DNA from: Candidatus Atribacter hydrocarboniphilus
Lineage (GTDB): Bacteria > Atribacterota > Atribacteria > Atribacterales > Atribacteraceae
Assembly (NCBI GenBank): GCA_003542295.1
Contig: DPKX01000092.1
Location: 1 to 10,225, forward strand
Direction: 5' to 3'
DNA: 10,225 nucleotides
In this document: piece after piece, positions 1 to 5,857 of the stretch
How positions within the stretch are numbered: the stretch's first letter is position 1
Layout: each line of letters opens with the position of its first letter
Made by a program: the position numbers and the translations under genes
The notes under the pieces: model-generated
Database searches by the model: none
What the model saw: the letters and a program-made list of their open reading frames with translations, nothing else
Told to the model about the DNA's origin: nothing

Positions 1-154
1 AAAGGAAGCAGTGATAAAAAACATCACCTATGTCACCACGCTCTCCGGAGCCGAAGCCACTGTTTATGCAATTGAGCGACTCAAAAAATTTCCAATTCAG
101 GTTCGTTCTATTCAAGAGTATCATCGGGAAATATTAAAGACCTTGCCAATATAA
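1..154 (+). CDS. carB: Carbamoyl-phosphate synthase large subunit, C-terminal end (partial)
   Basis: The reading frame from base 2 is open to a TAA at 152-154 and gives the last 50 residues of a protein whose start lies outside the window. The fragment reads YVTTLSGAEATVYAIE, then a short linker, then VRSIQEYHREI. This resembles the end of the CarB MGS-like allosteric domain, where E. coli has YDTTLNGGFATAMAL and ISVQEMH. CarB makes carbamoyl phosphate for pyrimidines and arginine from glutamine-derived ammonia, bicarbonate and 2 ATP, and the C-terminal domain is the effector-binding part. The MGS fold also occurs in PurH and methylglyoxal synthase, but in PurH it is N-terminal, and the terminal VxSxQEYH segment is typical of CarB. 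The ATP-grasp domains cannot be seen, so the call rests on about 35 informative residues. Confidence 0.75.
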   Translation, partial: KEAVIKNITYVTTLSGAEATVYAIERLKKFPIQVRSIQEYHREILKTLPI

Positions 155-193
155 GTTGACAAGGTGAATTAAAAATGAAATCTTTTCATCCAT

Positions 194-231
194 AACCTAA
201 ATCAATTGATAATCAATTGTATTGGTTTTTT
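194..231 (+). terminator. Probable Rho-independent terminator after carB
   Basis: The core is an uninterrupted inverted repeat, CAATTGAT (203-210), A (211), ATCAATTG (212-219). Outer pairing AACC (194-197) with GGTT (224-227) and AA (199-200) with TT (222-223) can lengthen the stem, and a run of T follows (226-231). It lies 40 bases after the carB stop. The stem is AT-rich and has an internal mismatch, so it would be weaker than the terminator after purE. The inner 17-bp palindrome could instead be a protein-binding site. Confidence 0.5.
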
Positions 232-239
232 ATTGAAGT

Positions 240-277
240 TTGATAGTTATATAAGTTTCCTCTGATTATGGTAAACT
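240..277 (+). promoter_or_regulatory. Possible promoter for the exported protein / oxidoreductase operon
   Basis: TATGGTAAACT at 267-277 fits an extended -10 element (TRTG, one base, then a -10 hexamer TAAACT at 272-277). An alternative reading uses TTGATA (240-245) as -35 and GATTAT (264-269) as -10 with an 18-base spacer. The region lies between the carB terminator and a GTG start at 305. The same TATGnTAAA(A/C)T pattern recurs upstream of the purine operon at 4171-4180. Assigned by eye only. Confidence 0.35.
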
Positions 278-291
278 GATTTTATCAATTT

Positions 292-298
292 GAGGAGG
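292..298 (+). promoter_or_regulatory. Ribosome binding site deciding the GTG start at 305
   Basis: GAGGAGG at 292-298 is followed six bases later by GTG at 305. A longer in-frame start, TTG at 290, would overlap this Shine-Dalgarno sequence itself and has nothing suitable upstream, so the GTG is preferred. Confidence 0.75.
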
Positions 299-304
299 TG
301 TGGT

Positions 305-1003
305 GTGAAAACCTGTGGGATCATTGGGTGTCTTCTTCTGGTGGTTTGTTTATTTTCTTTTTCGGTTTCTGCCCTTTCAATAAGAGGAGATGTTTTATGG
401 AATGACCAGCCTTTATCTTTTTTGCTCATTGCTGAAGATTCCCGCTATATATTAAAAATTCAAAATCAGCACCATCAGCTTTTAAGGATTTTAGCTGACA
501 TGGAAGCCGAAGAATTGCTTATCATTGATGATATGATGAAAGAATACGCTTCGGTTCAATCAAAACAGTTAATTTCAATCGTATCTTTGTTAGCGTTGGG
601 GAGAGTCATTGGAGTGGAAGAAAGCTGGTTACAAGGTGAACAGGTGAATTTTTATCAAACCGGTGAGAAAAAGCCATTCGACCCCTTTGGTGAATGTCTT
701 CAACTTCGGGTGAATGATACCATCACTGGAATGTATTGGTCCTTCCAGTTGGAGAATTTATTCCTACCTATTATAACTCCCATGCTTCAGAAGCTGACTC
801 ACGATGGTATTCGCTTCCCTTTTTGGGAATCAGTTGTCAAAATGAAAGGTTTTATTGTAGCCAATCAAAAGGACCAAAAAACCGTCTATCGGTTAATTGA
901 GGTAGGGGAAGTTCCGCTTGAATGGCAAAAGGAAGTTCAGTACGGCGACTATGAGCAAAAAGAGTGGGTGGATTTTCTATCTCCATTTAAAGGAGAGAAT
1001 TAG
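305..1003 (+). CDS. Exported protein of unknown function
   Basis: This gene encodes 232 residues from the GTG at 305. Residues 1-23 look like a Sec signal peptide: Lys2, a hydrophobic core at about 5-19, and a likely signal peptidase I site after Ser-Val-Ser-Ala (residue 23). Cys9 and Cys15 lie in the hydrophobic stretch without a good lipobox, so a lipoprotein is less likely. The mature part alternates short beta-like and charged segments (WNDQPLSFLLIAEDSRYILKI; LRILADMEAEELLIIDD), loosely reminiscent of LolA-type or DUF4412 half-barrels, but I do not recognise the family. There are no enzyme motifs, no cysteines forming a cluster site, and no further membrane span. It ends 37 bases before the oxidoreductase gamma-alpha gene with no terminator between, so co-transcription is likely. 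A functional link to the oxidoreductase is not shown. Confidence 0.7.
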   Translation: MKTCGIIGCLLLVVCLFSFSVSALSIRGDVLWNDQPLSFLLIAEDSRYILKIQNQHHQLLRILADMEAEELLIIDDMMKEYASVQSKQLISIVSLLALGRVIGVEESWLQGEQVNFYQTGEKKPFDPFGECLQLRVNDTITGMYWSFQLENLFLPIITPMLQKLTHDGIRFPFWESVVKMKGFIVANQKDQKTVYRLIEVGEVPLEWQKEVQYGDYEQKEWVDFLSPFKGEN

Positions 1004-1040
1004 GTAAATTCTCTGACTACTAAAAGGGAGGAGGAATAAT

Positions 1041-2738
1041 ATGCCGGATTTAACAATTACCATAGGAGGTGAAGCGGGACAGGGTGTTCAAACCATAGGT
1101 GAGGTATTATCGCGTATTCTCATCCGAAATGGATTTTATGTTTTTTCTATTCAGGATTATCATTCCCGCATCCGCGGCGGGCATAATTCCGTACAAGTTC
1201 GCTTCTCTGATCAGCCGATTCAAGCCATTGGTACTGATATGGACCTTTTAGTGTGTCTCAATCCTGAAACTCAGGAAATACACCAACCTGCATTAAAAAA
1301 AGATGGAATAATGATAGGTACGATATCAAGCACACCTTCACCCTCTTTACCTTCTTCAATGATCTCAATTCATTTTAACGAAATGGCAAAAGAGTTAGGG
1401 AATCGAATTTTTGCCAATATTATAGCAGTAGGTGCTTTAATCGAGATTTTAGGGATCGATGAAAAAATCGCTGAGTTGTATCTGGAGGAAAATTTCCAAA
1501 AAAAAGGAAAGGATATCATTCGGCTCAATAAAGAGGCACTTGCCTTAGGACAAAATGAGATCCGAAGACACCAAATCTCGCGAAAGTTTTTAGATAAAAG
1601 AAATGGAAGCCAGAATCCTGGGAATCTTTTTATTGTAGGAGGAAATGAGGCTTTAGGTCTAGGTGCGATCCTGGCAGGATGCACTTTTTATAGTGCTTAT
1701 CCCATGACACCATCAACCGGAGTTATGAATTTTATATCATCACGATCTAAAAAATACGGCATAATTGTCGAACAAGCCGAAGATGAAATTGCGGCGATTA
1801 ATATGGCTATAGGCGCATCCTATGCTGGTGCGAAGGCTATGACGGCCACTTCAGGGGGCGGCTTTTGTTTAATGGCGGAAGGTTTAGGATTAGCGGCGAT
1901 GACCGAAACTCCAATAGTTATTTTAGATGGTATGCGCCCCGGTCCTTCAACTGGTTTACCGACCCGGACCTCCCAGGGTGATCTTGAATTTGTCCTCTCG
2001 GCATCACATGATGAATTTCCTCGATTTGTATTTGCCCCCCGAGATCCCCAAGATGCTATCGATACAATGATTCGTGCTTTTAATCTATCCGATTACTTTC
2101 AAGTCCCGGTTATAATTCTTTCCGATCAATACTTAGCTGATAGTAATTGGACTTTTTCCCAAATAAAAGTGAATGAGCAACCCAAAAATACACAAACTGT
2201 AATCGGTGACCAAAACTACCAGAGGTATGCACTGACTGAATCTGGAATCTCTCCACGAGCCCTTCCCGGGATGAGCGATGCTTTGGTTATTGCCGATAGT
2301 GATGAACATGATGAAATTGGTCATTTGACTGAGGACTTAGAACTAAGAGTTCAAATGCATCAGAAGAGAATGAAAAAAATTGAGAAAATGAGAGAAAAAA
2401 CCCGGCCACCGTTTTATAAAGCCGGTAAAACCGCCACTATTGTCGGATGGGGTTCAACCTATGGAGTGTTGTATGAAGCAAGAGAGAAACTGGCAAAATC
2501 AGGAGTAGATGTCGGACTGCTTCATTTTAACGATATTTATCCTTTATCAAAAGATATCCTCACTTTTATAAAATCAGTTCCCCAACCGGTTGTTGTAGAG
2601 GGAAATTACCAAGGTCAACTGGCAAGATTGTTGGAAAGAGAAACTCAGACTCCCTTTGATTGTCGCATCAATCGTTATGATGGGAGACCCTTTTTTGTCA
2701 ATGAGTTAGTGAATCAAATTCGGGAGGTGCTTTCGTGA
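1041..2738 (+). CDS. 2-oxoacid:ferredoxin oxidoreductase, fused gamma-alpha subunit
   Basis: The 565-residue protein starts at an ATG six bases after GGGAGGAGG (1026-1034). Residues 1-180 are the gamma domain, with the family marks GGEAGQG (9-15) and YHSRIRGGHN (40-49). Residues 195-380 are the alpha (TPP pyrimidine-binding) domain, with GGNEALGLGAILAG (200-213), YPMTPSTG (220-227), EQAEDEIAAINMAIGASYAG (244-263) and GPSTGLPTRTSQGDL (301-315). Residues 463-560 form the Rossmann-like C-terminal domain that helps bind CoA in this superfamily (TATIVGWGSTYG at 464-475). With the adjacent beta subunit it would convert a 2-oxoacid plus CoA to acyl-CoA, CO2 and reduced ferredoxin in the cytoplasm, or run in reverse. 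The gamma-alpha fusion plus separate beta matches the two-gene type known from archaeal 2-oxoacid:ferredoxin oxidoreductases. No CxxCxxC ferredoxin (delta) motif is present. The substrate (2-oxoglutarate, pyruvate or branched-chain/aryl oxoacid) cannot be decided. Confidence 0.9.
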   Translation: MPDLTITIGGEAGQGVQTIGEVLSRILIRNGFYVFSIQDYHSRIRGGHNSVQVRFSDQPIQAIGTDMDLLVCLNPETQEIHQPALKKDGIMIGTISSTPSPSLPSSMISIHFNEMAKELGNRIFANIIAVGALIEILGIDEKIAELYLEENFQKKGKDIIRLNKEALALGQNEIRRHQISRKFLDKRNGSQNPGNLFIVGGNEALGLGAILAGCTFYSAYPMTPSTGVMNFISSRSKKYGIIVEQAEDEIAAINMAIGASYAGAKAMTATSGGGFCLMAEGLGLAAMTETPIVILDGMRPGPSTGLPTRTSQGDLEFVLSASHDEFPRFVFAPRDPQDAIDTMIRAFNLSDYFQVPVIILSDQYLADSNWTFSQIKVNEQPKNTQTVIGDQNYQRYALTESGISPRALPGMSDALVIADSDEHDEIGHLTEDLELRVQMHQKRMKKIEKMREKTRPPFYKAGKTATIVGWGSTYGVLYEAREKLAKSGVDVGLLHFNDIYPLSKDILTFIKSVPQPVVVEGNYQGQLARLLERETQTPFDCRINRYDGRPFFVNELVNQIREVLS

Positions 2739-3589
2739 TGTCTCCTTTTCGGAATCAGATAGAAATCGCTTGGTGTCCTGGTTGTGGTAATTTTAATTTA
2801 CTCACCGATCTTTCTGAAGCGTTGTCAGAGCTTGGCTTAAAACCAAGCCAAGTGGTTCTGGTTTCTGGAATTGGGCAGGCAGCAAAGGCCCCCCATTATA
2901 TTCAAGCTAATGTTTTTAATGGTCTCCATGGACGTTCAATTCCAGTTGCTTTTGGCATTCAAGCAGTAAACCCTGAACTTACTGTTATTGCTGAATCTGG
3001 TGATGGGTGTATGTATGGTGAGGGTGGTAACCACCTCATCCATGCTATTCGAAGAAATCCGAATATTACGGTTATTGTTCACGATAATCAGGTTTATGGT
3101 TTGACTAAAGGACAAGCTTCTCCAACTTCGGAAACTGATTTTGTGAGTAAAACCCAACCTTTGGGAACAGTTTCCGAGTCTTTTCATCCCATTGCTTTGG
3201 CTATTTCTCAGGATGTCAGTTTTGTTGCTCGTGGATTTACTGGTGATAAAGAAGGGTTAAAATCAATTTTTAAGCAAGCCATTCAATGGAAGGGATTTTC
3301 ATTAGTAGATGTTCTACAACCCTGTGTCACTTTCAATCGTATCAATACTTTTGGGTGGTATCGAGATCGAGTCTATCCTCTTCCTGAAGAATATGATCCC
3401 GAAGATCAAGTTAGTGCATTTAAAAAATCTCTGGAATGGGGAGACAAGATTCCTTTAGGTGTTATCTATCGTCATGTTAAGTCGGTATTTTCGGATCGAA
3501 TATTTGAGAAGCTGGGCCGGAAGGACTTTCTAAACCCGACAAGCAATTACCAGACAGTTTTTGAGGACGAAAAACCTGGTTTTGAATGA
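2735..3589 (+). CDS. 2-oxoacid:ferredoxin oxidoreductase, beta subunit (TPP-binding)
   Basis: The protein has 284 residues from GTG 2735, which overlaps the preceding stop as GTGA; ATG 2738 is an equally possible start one codon later. GGGAGG at 2722-2727 serves both. WCPGCGN (13-19) carries the first two [4Fe-4S] ligands, Cys14 and Cys17. NGLHGR (62-67), ESGDGCMYGEGGNH (87-100) and NQVYGLTKGQASPTS (118-132) form the TPP/Mg2+ site, and Cys197 in QPCVTFNR is the expected fourth ligand. The third ligand, normally Cys in SGIGC, is Gln48 here (VSGIGQAAKAPHY). The residue after GDG is Cys92 where Asp is usual. This looks like a subfamily variant, not decay, because the rest of the protein is intact and full length. 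It completes the enzyme with the gamma-alpha subunit, and translational coupling is implied by the overlap. Confidence 0.9.
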   Translation: MMSPFRNQIEIAWCPGCGNFNLLTDLSEALSELGLKPSQVVLVSGIGQAAKAPHYIQANVFNGLHGRSIPVAFGIQAVNPELTVIAESGDGCMYGEGGNHLIHAIRRNPNITVIVHDNQVYGLTKGQASPTSETDFVSKTQPLGTVSESFHPIALAISQDVSFVARGFTGDKEGLKSIFKQAIQWKGFSLVDVLQPCVTFNRINTFGWYRDRVYPLPEEYDPEDQVSAFKKSLEWGDKIPLGVIYRHVKSVFSDRIFEKLGRKDFLNPTSNYQTVFEDEKPGFE

Positions 3590-3604
3590 AAGTCAATTTT
3601 TCTT

Positions 3605-3630
3605 ACGGGGGAGATTTTTGTCTCCCCCGT
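3605..3630. terminator. Strong hairpin between convergent genes
   Basis: ACGGGGGAGA (3605-3614), loop TTTTTG, TCTCCCCCGT (3621-3630) form a perfect 10-bp GC-rich stem. It sits 15 bases after the beta-subunit stop and 4 bases before the end of the convergent stress-protein gene, so a two-way transcription end is the natural reading. A clean T-run follows the stem on neither strand: the plus-strand tail is ATTATTAATG and the minus-strand tail is A-rich. It may therefore act as a weak terminator or an mRNA 3'-end stabiliser. Confidence 0.6.
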
Positions 3631-3634
3631 ATTA

Positions 3635-4084
3635 TTAATGAAGAGCTGACAGACATTTAACAACAGTAACTGGAATGCAGGTTTTTTTAATGACATCAAC
3701 CGTAACACTTCCCAAGAAGATGCTGGCGATCCCGGTTCTTCCATGAGTTCCCATTATAATCAGGTCAATTTGGTTTTCTTCAGCATACTTAACGATTTCT
3801 TCGGCAGGTTCTCCGACTAGAACTTCTAAAATTGGTTTTTTTTCTTGCTGATATTCCGACGAATTTTTATCATATTCTTGTTGCATGTCGTTTTGGATGG
3901 TTTGGATAACGTTTTCCCAGGGATTTCCTGGTTCTGAAGTGAGTGCATTCACTTCACCCAAAGTCAGAACATGAGCTAAAGTAAGTTGGGCATCGAAAAC
4001 CTTGCAAAAGAAAGCCGCATTTTGAATTGCCAGATCAGAGAATGGGGAAAAATCAGTTGGTACCAAAATGTGAGAAATTTTCAA
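3635..4084 (-). CDS. Universal stress protein (UspA family), ATP-binding type
   Basis: The protein has 149 residues if translation begins at the TTG whose complement is at 4082-4084, the normal length for a single UspA domain. That start is chosen because GGGAGGG lies eight bases upstream and the protein then begins with the family N-terminus, KISHILVPTDFS. An in-frame ATG at 4189 would add 35 residues without homology and lacks a ribosome binding site. The nucleotide-binding signature G-x2-G-x9-G-S is complete: GTHG at 112-115 and Gly125-Ser126. The Asp in VPTDFS (residue 11) is also typical. Such cytoplasmic proteins usually bind ATP as homodimers and respond to starvation or energy stress; the specific role here is unknown. 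The gene is transcribed against both neighbouring operons. Confidence 0.9.
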   Translation of the reverse strand: MKISHILVPTDFSPFSDLAIQNAAFFCKVFDAQLTLAHVLTLGEVNALTSEPGNPWENVIQTIQNDMQQEYDKNSSEYQQEKKPILEVLVGEPAEEIVKYAEENQIDLIIMGTHGRTGIASIFLGSVTVDVIKKTCIPVTVVKCLSALH

Positions 4085-4092
4085 ATAATGTT

Positions 4093-4099
4093 CCCTCCC
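4093..4099 (-). promoter_or_regulatory. Ribosome binding site deciding a TTG start (universal stress protein)
   Basis: Read on the minus strand this is GGGAGGG, separated by eight bases (AACATTAT) from the TTG at 4084-4082. It is the only strong Shine-Dalgarno sequence near the start of the UspA domain. Confidence 0.75.
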
Positions 4100-4170
4100 T
4101 CTTTTTTTCAACAGATTAACCTTTACCCAGAGAAAAAGCAAGATATTTCTCCTGGGAAGTGGATAAAAAT

Positions 4171-4180
4171 ATGCTAAAAT
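4171..4180 (+). promoter_or_regulatory. Possible extended -10 promoter of the purine operon
   Basis: ATGCTAAAAT here, preceded by T at 4170, gives TATGCTAAAAT: a TRTG motif, one base, then the -10-like TAAAAT at 4175-4180. No good -35 is seen 16-18 bases upstream, which extended -10 promoters tolerate. It would start transcription about 40 bases before the TTG at 4227, and no riboswitch-like structure is evident in that short leader. Confidence 0.4.
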
Positions 4181-4213
4181 GACAAACAAAATAGAACCGG
4201 TGATAATGGTACT

Positions 4214-4221
4214 GGAGGGAG
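4214..4221 (+). promoter_or_regulatory. Ribosome binding site deciding a TTG start (zinc-ribbon protein)
   Basis: GGAGGGAG is followed five bases later by TTG at 4227. The upstream in-frame ATGs at 4179 and 4206 have no purine-rich leader, and the first overlaps the proposed -10 element, so the TTG is favoured. Confidence 0.65.
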
Positions 4222-4226
4222 AGGTT

Positions 4227-4547
4227 TTGAAAAACTATTGGAATATCTTTCGACTTAAAATTCAGCTTCGCTCCCTTATCGGAGAAAAAGATCAGGGATA
4301 TCTCAGTCTTGGGAAAAAAGTATTCCAGCTTCTTCGAGATAAAGAATGGGAAAGAGAAGATCTGAAAGAGGATGTCCAAGAAATTCTTTCTATTGAGGAC
4401 GAAATCGAACATGTTCGAGAAGAGCTATTCCGAGAAATGGGACAACCACCACGTAAACAATGCCAATCCTGTGGGAAATATATCGACTCCCAGGCTCGAT
4501 ATTGTCCCTATTGTGGAAATGTTCAAGAAAGGAGCAAATCAGAATGA
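4227..4547 (+). CDS. Small helical zinc-ribbon protein, first gene of the purine operon
   Basis: The protein has 106 residues from the TTG at 4227, or 122 if the ATG at 4179 is used. Residues 1-70 are rich in charged and hydrophobic residues without Pro and should be helical, possibly coiled coil at about 28-70 (LGKKVFQLLRDKEWEREDLK and on). Residues 79-96 form a C-x2-C-x10-C-x2-C zinc ribbon (CQSCG, then YCPYCG), the treble-clef/rubredoxin-like knuckle pair found in many small bacterial proteins. There is no signal peptide or membrane span. Its stop overlaps the purB start as ATGA, so it is very probably co-transcribed and translationally coupled with purB. I do not recognise a named family. 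The architecture fits a scaffold, nucleic-acid or protein-binding role, but none is demonstrated. Confidence 0.75.
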   Translation: MKNYWNIFRLKIQLRSLIGEKDQGYLSLGKKVFQLLRDKEWEREDLKEDVQEILSIEDEIEHVREELFREMGQPPRKQCQSCGKYIDSQARYCPYCGNVQERSKSE

Positions 4548-5857
4548 TAGAGCGCTACAGTCGCCAAGAAATGTCAAAAATTTGGGATGAAGAACGCCGG
4601 GCTCAAGTTTGGTTGAACGTTGAAATGTTAGCATTAGAAGCTTGGGTCCAGCTGGGATTATTATCTCAGGATGAATATCAAAAGATTTCCAGCCAGATCA
4701 CTCTCTCTCTGGGTCGTATGAAAGAAATTGAAAACACTACTCATCACGATGTCATTGCTTTTTTAACCAGCTTAACCGAACAATGTGGTTTAGAATCCCG
4801 TTTTATTCATTTTGGTTTGACATCATCCGATATGCTGGATACTGCCCAGGCATTTCTCATGAAAGAAGCCGCCGACTTAATTCTTGAAGATTGTCAAAAA
4901 GCTCTCCAATCCATCAAACAAAAAGCCATAAAGCATCGAAGTACTCTTATGGTGGGTCGAACTCATGGAATTCATGCCGAACCAACCACCTTTGGGCTAA
5001 AAATGGCCATGTGGTATACCGAAATGCAAAGAAATTACCATCGATTAATTGAAGCCCGTGAAAATATAAGGGTTGGAAAAATTTCTGGAGCAGTAGGGAA
5101 TTATGCGAATATTCCACCCTTTGTAGAACAATATGTTTGTGAAAAATTGGGTTTAAAACCGGCGGAAGTTTCTACCCAGATTATCCAAAGAGACCGTTAT
5201 GCCGAATTTGTTTGGGCAATGGCCATGATTGGGACATCCTTGGAAAAGTTTGCTTTGGAGCTAAGAAGCTTGCAAAGAACCGAAATCCGAGAAGTTGAAG
5301 AAGGCTTTTCTTCAGGACAAAAAGGATCATCGGCTATGCCCCATAAAAAAAATCCCATCACCGGAGAACAAATATGTGGTTTAAGTCGAGTTTTAAGAGG
5401 AAATCTCATAGTTGCTATGGAAAATATTCCACTTTGGCATGAACGGGATATTTCTCATTCTTCAGCAGAACGCATCATTATTCCCGATTGTTGCATACTC
5501 TGTGATTATTTACTTATTACATTTTGTCGATTATTGGATAATTTACGAATTTTCCCCGAGAATATGAAAAAGAATTTAGAGTCCAATCGTGGTTTGGTTT
5601 TTTCGGAACGGATTCTCCTTGAATTAATTAAGAAGGGATTAAGTCGAGAGGATGCTTATAAAATTGTTCAACGTTCAGCGTTGACAACATGGGAAGATCC
5701 CCAAACCTCATATCAGGATATTTTACTTCAAGACGATGAATTGAAGAAGTATCTTCCCAAAGAAGAAATCAAAAAGCTTTTTGACTACCAGCATTTTCTT
5801 CATTCAGTTGATTATATTTTTAAAAATGCTGGTTTAAATGAGGAGGACCAAGAGTGA
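4544..5857 (+). CDS. purB: Adenylosuccinate lyase
   Basis: PurB releases fumarate from SAICAR to give AICAR (step 8 of IMP synthesis) and from adenylosuccinate to give AMP. The 437-residue length is usual for the short bacterial form. The start ATG at 4544 is chosen because AAAGGAG (4528-4534) precedes it and the product begins MIERYSRQEMSKIW, the typical N-terminus; an upstream in-frame ATG at 4460 would only add residues overlapping the zinc-ribbon gene. Visible signatures are TTHHDVIAFL (65-74), HFGLTSSDMLDT (89-100), GRTHGIHAEPTTFG (138-151) and the fumarase/aspartase-superfamily signature GSSAMPHKKNP (261-271) with its catalytic Ser loop. His68, His89 and His141 fall at the numbers given for the B. 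subtilis enzyme. The protein is probably a homotetramer with shared active sites. It overlaps both neighbours by 4 bases. Confidence 0.97.
   Translation: MIERYSRQEMSKIWDEERRAQVWLNVEMLALEAWVQLGLLSQDEYQKISSQITLSLGRMKEIENTTHHDVIAFLTSLTEQCGLESRFIHFGLTSSDMLDTAQAFLMKEAADLILEDCQKALQSIKQKAIKHRSTLMVGRTHGIHAEPTTFGLKMAMWYTEMQRNYHRLIEARENIRVGKISGAVGNYANIPPFVEQYVCEKLGLKPAEVSTQIIQRDRYAEFVWAMAMIGTSLEKFALELRSLQRTEIREVEEGFSSGQKGSSAMPHKKNPITGEQICGLSRVLRGNLIVAMENIPLWHERDISHSSAERIIIPDCCILCDYLLITFCRLLDNLRIFPENMKKNLESNRGLVFSERILLELIKKGLSREDAYKIVQRSALTTWEDPQTSYQDILLQDDELKKYLPKEEIKKLFDYQHFLHSVDYIFKNAGLNEEDQE

Noticed and set aside
156..161. Perfect -35 hexamer TTGACA just after the carB stop
   Set aside because: No acceptable -10 hexamer lies 15-19 bases downstream, and the carB terminator follows before any start codon.
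175..189. Small hairpin ATGAAA-TCT-TTTCAT after carB
   Set aside because: Only six AT-rich pairs with a 3-base loop and no following T-run; likely chance.
1370..1684. 104-codon minus-strand frame inside the gamma-alpha gene
   Set aside because: Antisense to a well-conserved coding region; no ribosome binding site or recognisable motif.
4085..4226. Purine riboswitch or other structured leader before the purine operon
   Set aside because: The leader after the proposed -10 is about 40 bases, too short for a purine aptamer plus expression platform, and no characteristic three-way-junction pairing was seen.
4116..4412. 98-codon minus-strand frame opposite the zinc-ribbon gene
   Set aside because: It runs antisense to a gene with a clear Cys motif, is rich in Phe, Leu and Ser as expected of a shadow frame, and has no family resemblance.
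4460..4543. Longer purB start at the ATG 4460
   Set aside because: The 28 extra residues lie in another frame of the zinc-ribbon gene and do not look like PurB, whereas ATG 4544 has AAAGGAG upstream and the canonical N-terminus.
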